Assembly: GCF_030053595.1 (NCBI RefSeq)
Contig: NZ_JASGBQ010000025.1
Coordinates: 1 to 43,879, forward strand
Length of the DNA: 43,879 nucleotides
From: Fusibacillus kribbianus
GTDB lineage: Bacteria > Bacillota > Clostridia > Lachnospirales > Lachnospiraceae
Direction: 5' to 3'
The translations under genes and the position numbers were made by a program. Numbering within the stretch: position 1 is the stretch's first letter; each line of letters opens with the position of its first letter. Below are positions 41,942 through 43,879 of the stretch, in pieces. Below the pieces are notes generated by a model. The model worked only from the letters and a program-made list of their open reading frames with translations. It was not told where the DNA came from and searched no databases.

Positions 41942-42877
41942 ATGTATTATTTTATCGTGAATCCGCATTCCCGCTCGGGTAAGGGGATGAACATCTGGAA
42001 CAGACTGAAAGAACGTCTTGACAGGGAGGAGGTTTCCTATGAAGCATATCTGACGGAGCGGCCGGGACATGCGGTGGAGTTGACTGCCATGCTTACCTCA
42101 CCCCATCATGAGGACACAGATCCGAAAAACATTGTGGTTCTGGGGGGCGACGGCACTCTGAACGAGGTGCTCAACGGTCTTTCCATGAGCGCTCCCGTGA
42201 GCCTGGGCTATATTCCCTCGGGGTCCGGCAATGATTTTTCCAGAGGAATGAAGCTGCCGCGGAATCCGGAAAAGGCTTTGGAGTTTCTGCTGGATTCGCA
42301 GCGGATCCGCACCATCGATTACGGTATCCTGTCCTACGGGAAGGAGCGGCCGGTCCATCGGCGTTTCATTGTCAGCAGCGGCATTGGCTACGATGCGGAT
42401 GTCTGTCAGAGTCTTTTATCCAGCAGGCTGAAGAAGCTCTTAAATCAGCTTCACATCGGCAAGCTGGTCTATCTGGTCATCGGTATAAAAAGGATTCTTC
42501 TCTGCAAAAGTGCGGACGGATGTCTGATGCTTGACGGGGTCAAAAAGGTGAATCTGAAACGGATCCGGTTTATTTCTTCTCACATTCAGAAATTTGAGGG
42601 CGGCGGATTCCGGTTTGCGCCCAAAGCGGATCCGTCTGACGGGTATCTGGATCTTTGCGTGGTGTCCGGGGTGTCGAAGCTTCGTCTGACCGTGCTGCTG
42701 CTTGCATCCCTGGTGGGAAGGCATACCAGCTGCAACGGAGTCCGCACCTATACCTGCAGAGAGGCATCGCTTCATACAGAAAAACCACTGTTCGTCCATA
42801 CGGACGGTGAGGTTTTGGGAAAGCAGACAGACATTGTGGTCCGCTGTGTGGAAAAGAAAATAAAGTTTATGTGTTAA
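41942..42877 (+). CDS. Diacylglycerol/lipid kinase, DagK (YegS) family
   Basis: A 311-residue lipid kinase that would phosphorylate diacylglycerol or a related lipid, recycling glycerolipids. The family motifs are NPHSRSGKG (residues 7-15), VVLGGDGTLNEVLNG (about 68-82, catalytic GGDGT) and IPSGSGNDFSRG (about 93-104), with an HTDGE element near the C-terminus. AGGAGG lies 8 bases before the ATG at 41942. The frame also opens at 41912 without a site. LTA synthases release diacylglycerol, so this enzyme may recycle the product of the LTA-synthase-like protein encoded 24 kb away; that link is inference. Confidence 0.92.
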   Translation: MYYFIVNPHSRSGKGMNIWNRLKERLDREEVSYEAYLTERPGHAVELTAMLTSPHHEDTDPKNIVVLGGDGTLNEVLNGLSMSAPVSLGYIPSGSGNDFSRGMKLPRNPEKALEFLLDSQRIRTIDYGILSYGKERPVHRRFIVSSGIGYDADVCQSLLSSRLKKLLNQLHIGKLVYLVIGIKRILLCKSADGCLMLDGVKKVNLKRIRFISSHIQKFEGGGFRFAPKADPSDGYLDLCVVSGVSKLRLTVLLLASLVGRHTSCNGVRTYTCREASLHTEKPLFVHTDGEVLGKQTDIVVRCVEKKIKFMC

Positions 42878-43042
42878 GATAAGAACGCGGATGGTGGTAA
42901 ATGCAAATTTTTCAGAATTGTTTCTAAAGATTTGATTAAGATACTTGCCATCTGTAAAGAACCATGCTATAGTGGCACAGAGAAATATTGGAGTATTGTG
43001 CTAACGTTGTTGTTCTTTGTGGGAAAAGGAAGGCGACTGAGA

Positions 43043-43753
43043 GTGAAAGCAATGAAAAACTTCCTGTATAAGTACCGCCAGGCCTGGGTTCTTCTCTATG
43101 TGTTTATTTATTTTCCCTGGTTTTTCTGGCTGGAAAAACATGTGACTGTTGGTACTTCGTTTACCAATATCCATATCGCATTTGATGACCTGATTCCGTT
43201 TTGTGAGTATTTTATTGTGCCTTATCTGTTCTGGTTTCTGTATGTGGCAGGAACGGTGGTCTTCTTTTTATTCCGTCGTCCGAAAAAGGAGTTTTACCGG
43301 ATGACGGGCCTTCTGTTCATCGGCATGACGATCTGCCTTGCCATCTGTACGCTGTTTCCCAACGGGCAGACCATGAGGCCTCCGGTGAATCCGGAAAAGA
43401 ACATTTTCTCGAAGCTGATCGTTGAACTTTATAAAACGGATACTTCCACCAATGTATTTCCCAGCATTCATGTGTTTGCATCCCTGGGAGTCAATCTGGC
43501 ATGGTGGAACAGCGGCATATCATCCAAACAGCGATGGATCCGCCCGGTGTCTTCGGTAATTGCAGTTTCCATCTGTCTTTCCACGGTATTCTTAAAGCAG
43601 CATTCTGTGGTGGACGGACTTGGTGCCATTGTACTGACGATCGTTTTATATTTCTTTGTTTATCAGTGGGAAATGGTAAAGGCGTCTGTCAGAACGGCGA
43701 GAGAGCGGGCGAAGTCGAAACGGCGCCGGCTCTACGGATATAAAAGTAAATAG
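43043..43753 (+). CDS. PAP2-family membrane phosphatase
   Basis: A membrane phosphatase of the PAP2 superfamily, subgroup with PSIHV in place of PSGH (IPC-synthase/PAP2_3-like). About five or six helices are seen. Catalytic motifs are FPNGQTMRPP (C1 region), FPSIHVFASLG (C2) and TVFLKQHSVVDGLGA (C3, with the key histidine and aspartate). A basic tail (RERAKSKRRRLYGYKSK) ends it. The GTG at 43043 is 9 bases after AAGGAAGG; the ATG at 43052 is also possible. With the lipid kinase 165 bases upstream it could act in phospholipid turnover. Confidence 0.87.
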   Translation: MKAMKNFLYKYRQAWVLLYVFIYFPWFFWLEKHVTVGTSFTNIHIAFDDLIPFCEYFIVPYLFWFLYVAGTVVFFLFRRPKKEFYRMTGLLFIGMTICLAICTLFPNGQTMRPPVNPEKNIFSKLIVELYKTDTSTNVFPSIHVFASLGVNLAWWNSGISSKQRWIRPVSSVIAVSICLSTVFLKQHSVVDGLGAIVLTIVLYFFVYQWEMVKASVRTARERAKSKRRRLYGYKSK

Positions 43754-43785
43754 GAAAGGGGGCTGTAAAAAAACTCCCCTGACAG

Positions 43786-43822
43786 AAAAATCGCCCAGAC
43801 CGTGAGGTCTGAGCGATTTTTT
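43786..43822 (+). terminator. Terminator after the PAP2 gene
   Basis: AAAAATCGC and GCGATTTTTT close an inner CAGACC/GGTCTG stem, with T tracts on both strands. The final 57 bases of the window hold no gene that I can see. Confidence 0.9.
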
Positions 43823-43879
43823 GGTATAATTAATTATGCTACTAAATAACAATACCAGTACTAATTATACTATGCGTCA

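Noticed and set aside
1-43879. CRISPR arrays, rRNA genes or prophage structural genes
   Set aside because: No regularly spaced direct repeats of 25-40 bp, no rRNA sequence and no capsid, terminase or tail motifs were seen.

Overview
The window looks like a chromosomal segment of a spore-forming, Gram-positive Clostridia species, most likely a gut Lachnospiraceae. The reasons are strong GGAGG ribosome sites, a Firmicutes-type LexA box before recA, an rny-NUDIX-spoIIM neighbourhood, an LTA-synthase-like enzyme, CPBP, DUF368 and PAP2 membrane proteins, and mid-range GC. I cannot name the genus.

Region 1 (1-5311) is accessory DNA. It holds a Y-family DNA polymerase broken by a one-base deletion, a small DUF1232 membrane protein, and an IS66-family element (1948-4504) whose middle has been replaced by an intact IS3-family element (2589-3925). 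It ends with a 39-residue ORF and a tandem helix-turn-helix protein of uncertain origin. Region 2 (5480-8420) is a gatC-gatA-gatB operon. Its GatA homologue is intact as an ORF but has lost all three residues of the amidase Lys/cis-Ser/Ser triad. Region 3 (8542-13762) holds an XRE repressor divergent from recA, with an operator palindrome spanning both -35 boxes, then recA (own promoter plus LexA box), rny, a NUDIX hydrolase, a SpoIIM-like protein and an NADPH-FMN reductase. Region 4 (13868-18113) has a minus-strand DUF368/DAHP synthase pair and an LTA-synthase-like enzyme.

Region 5 (18124-20940) starts with a complete cobalamin riboswitch and its own terminator. No cobalamin gene follows; the next gene is galE, after a structured gap and a second terminator. 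A D,D-carboxypeptidase comes next. Region 6 (21057-27646) is a phosphate locus in the order pstC-pstA-pstB-phoU-pstS-phoP-phoR, with TTTAC direct repeats before pstC, pstS and phoP. Region 7 (27910-34339) is a polyamine cluster: an XRE-cupin regulator, potABCD, and a saccharopine/carboxynorspermidine-dehydrogenase-like enzyme. PotA has two TOBE-like domains, and PotD has a C-terminal membrane anchor. Region 8 (34391-43879) holds tRNA-Ala, a minus-strand cell-wall protein, carAB, a CPBP protease, tRNA-Met and tRNA-Val, a diacylglycerol-kinase-family lipid kinase and a PAP2-family phosphatase.

The items most worth a second look are the catalytically dead GatA inside gatCAB, the cobalamin riboswitch without a cobalamin gene, the XRE switch facing recA, and the polyamine transporter coupled to a dehydrogenase.
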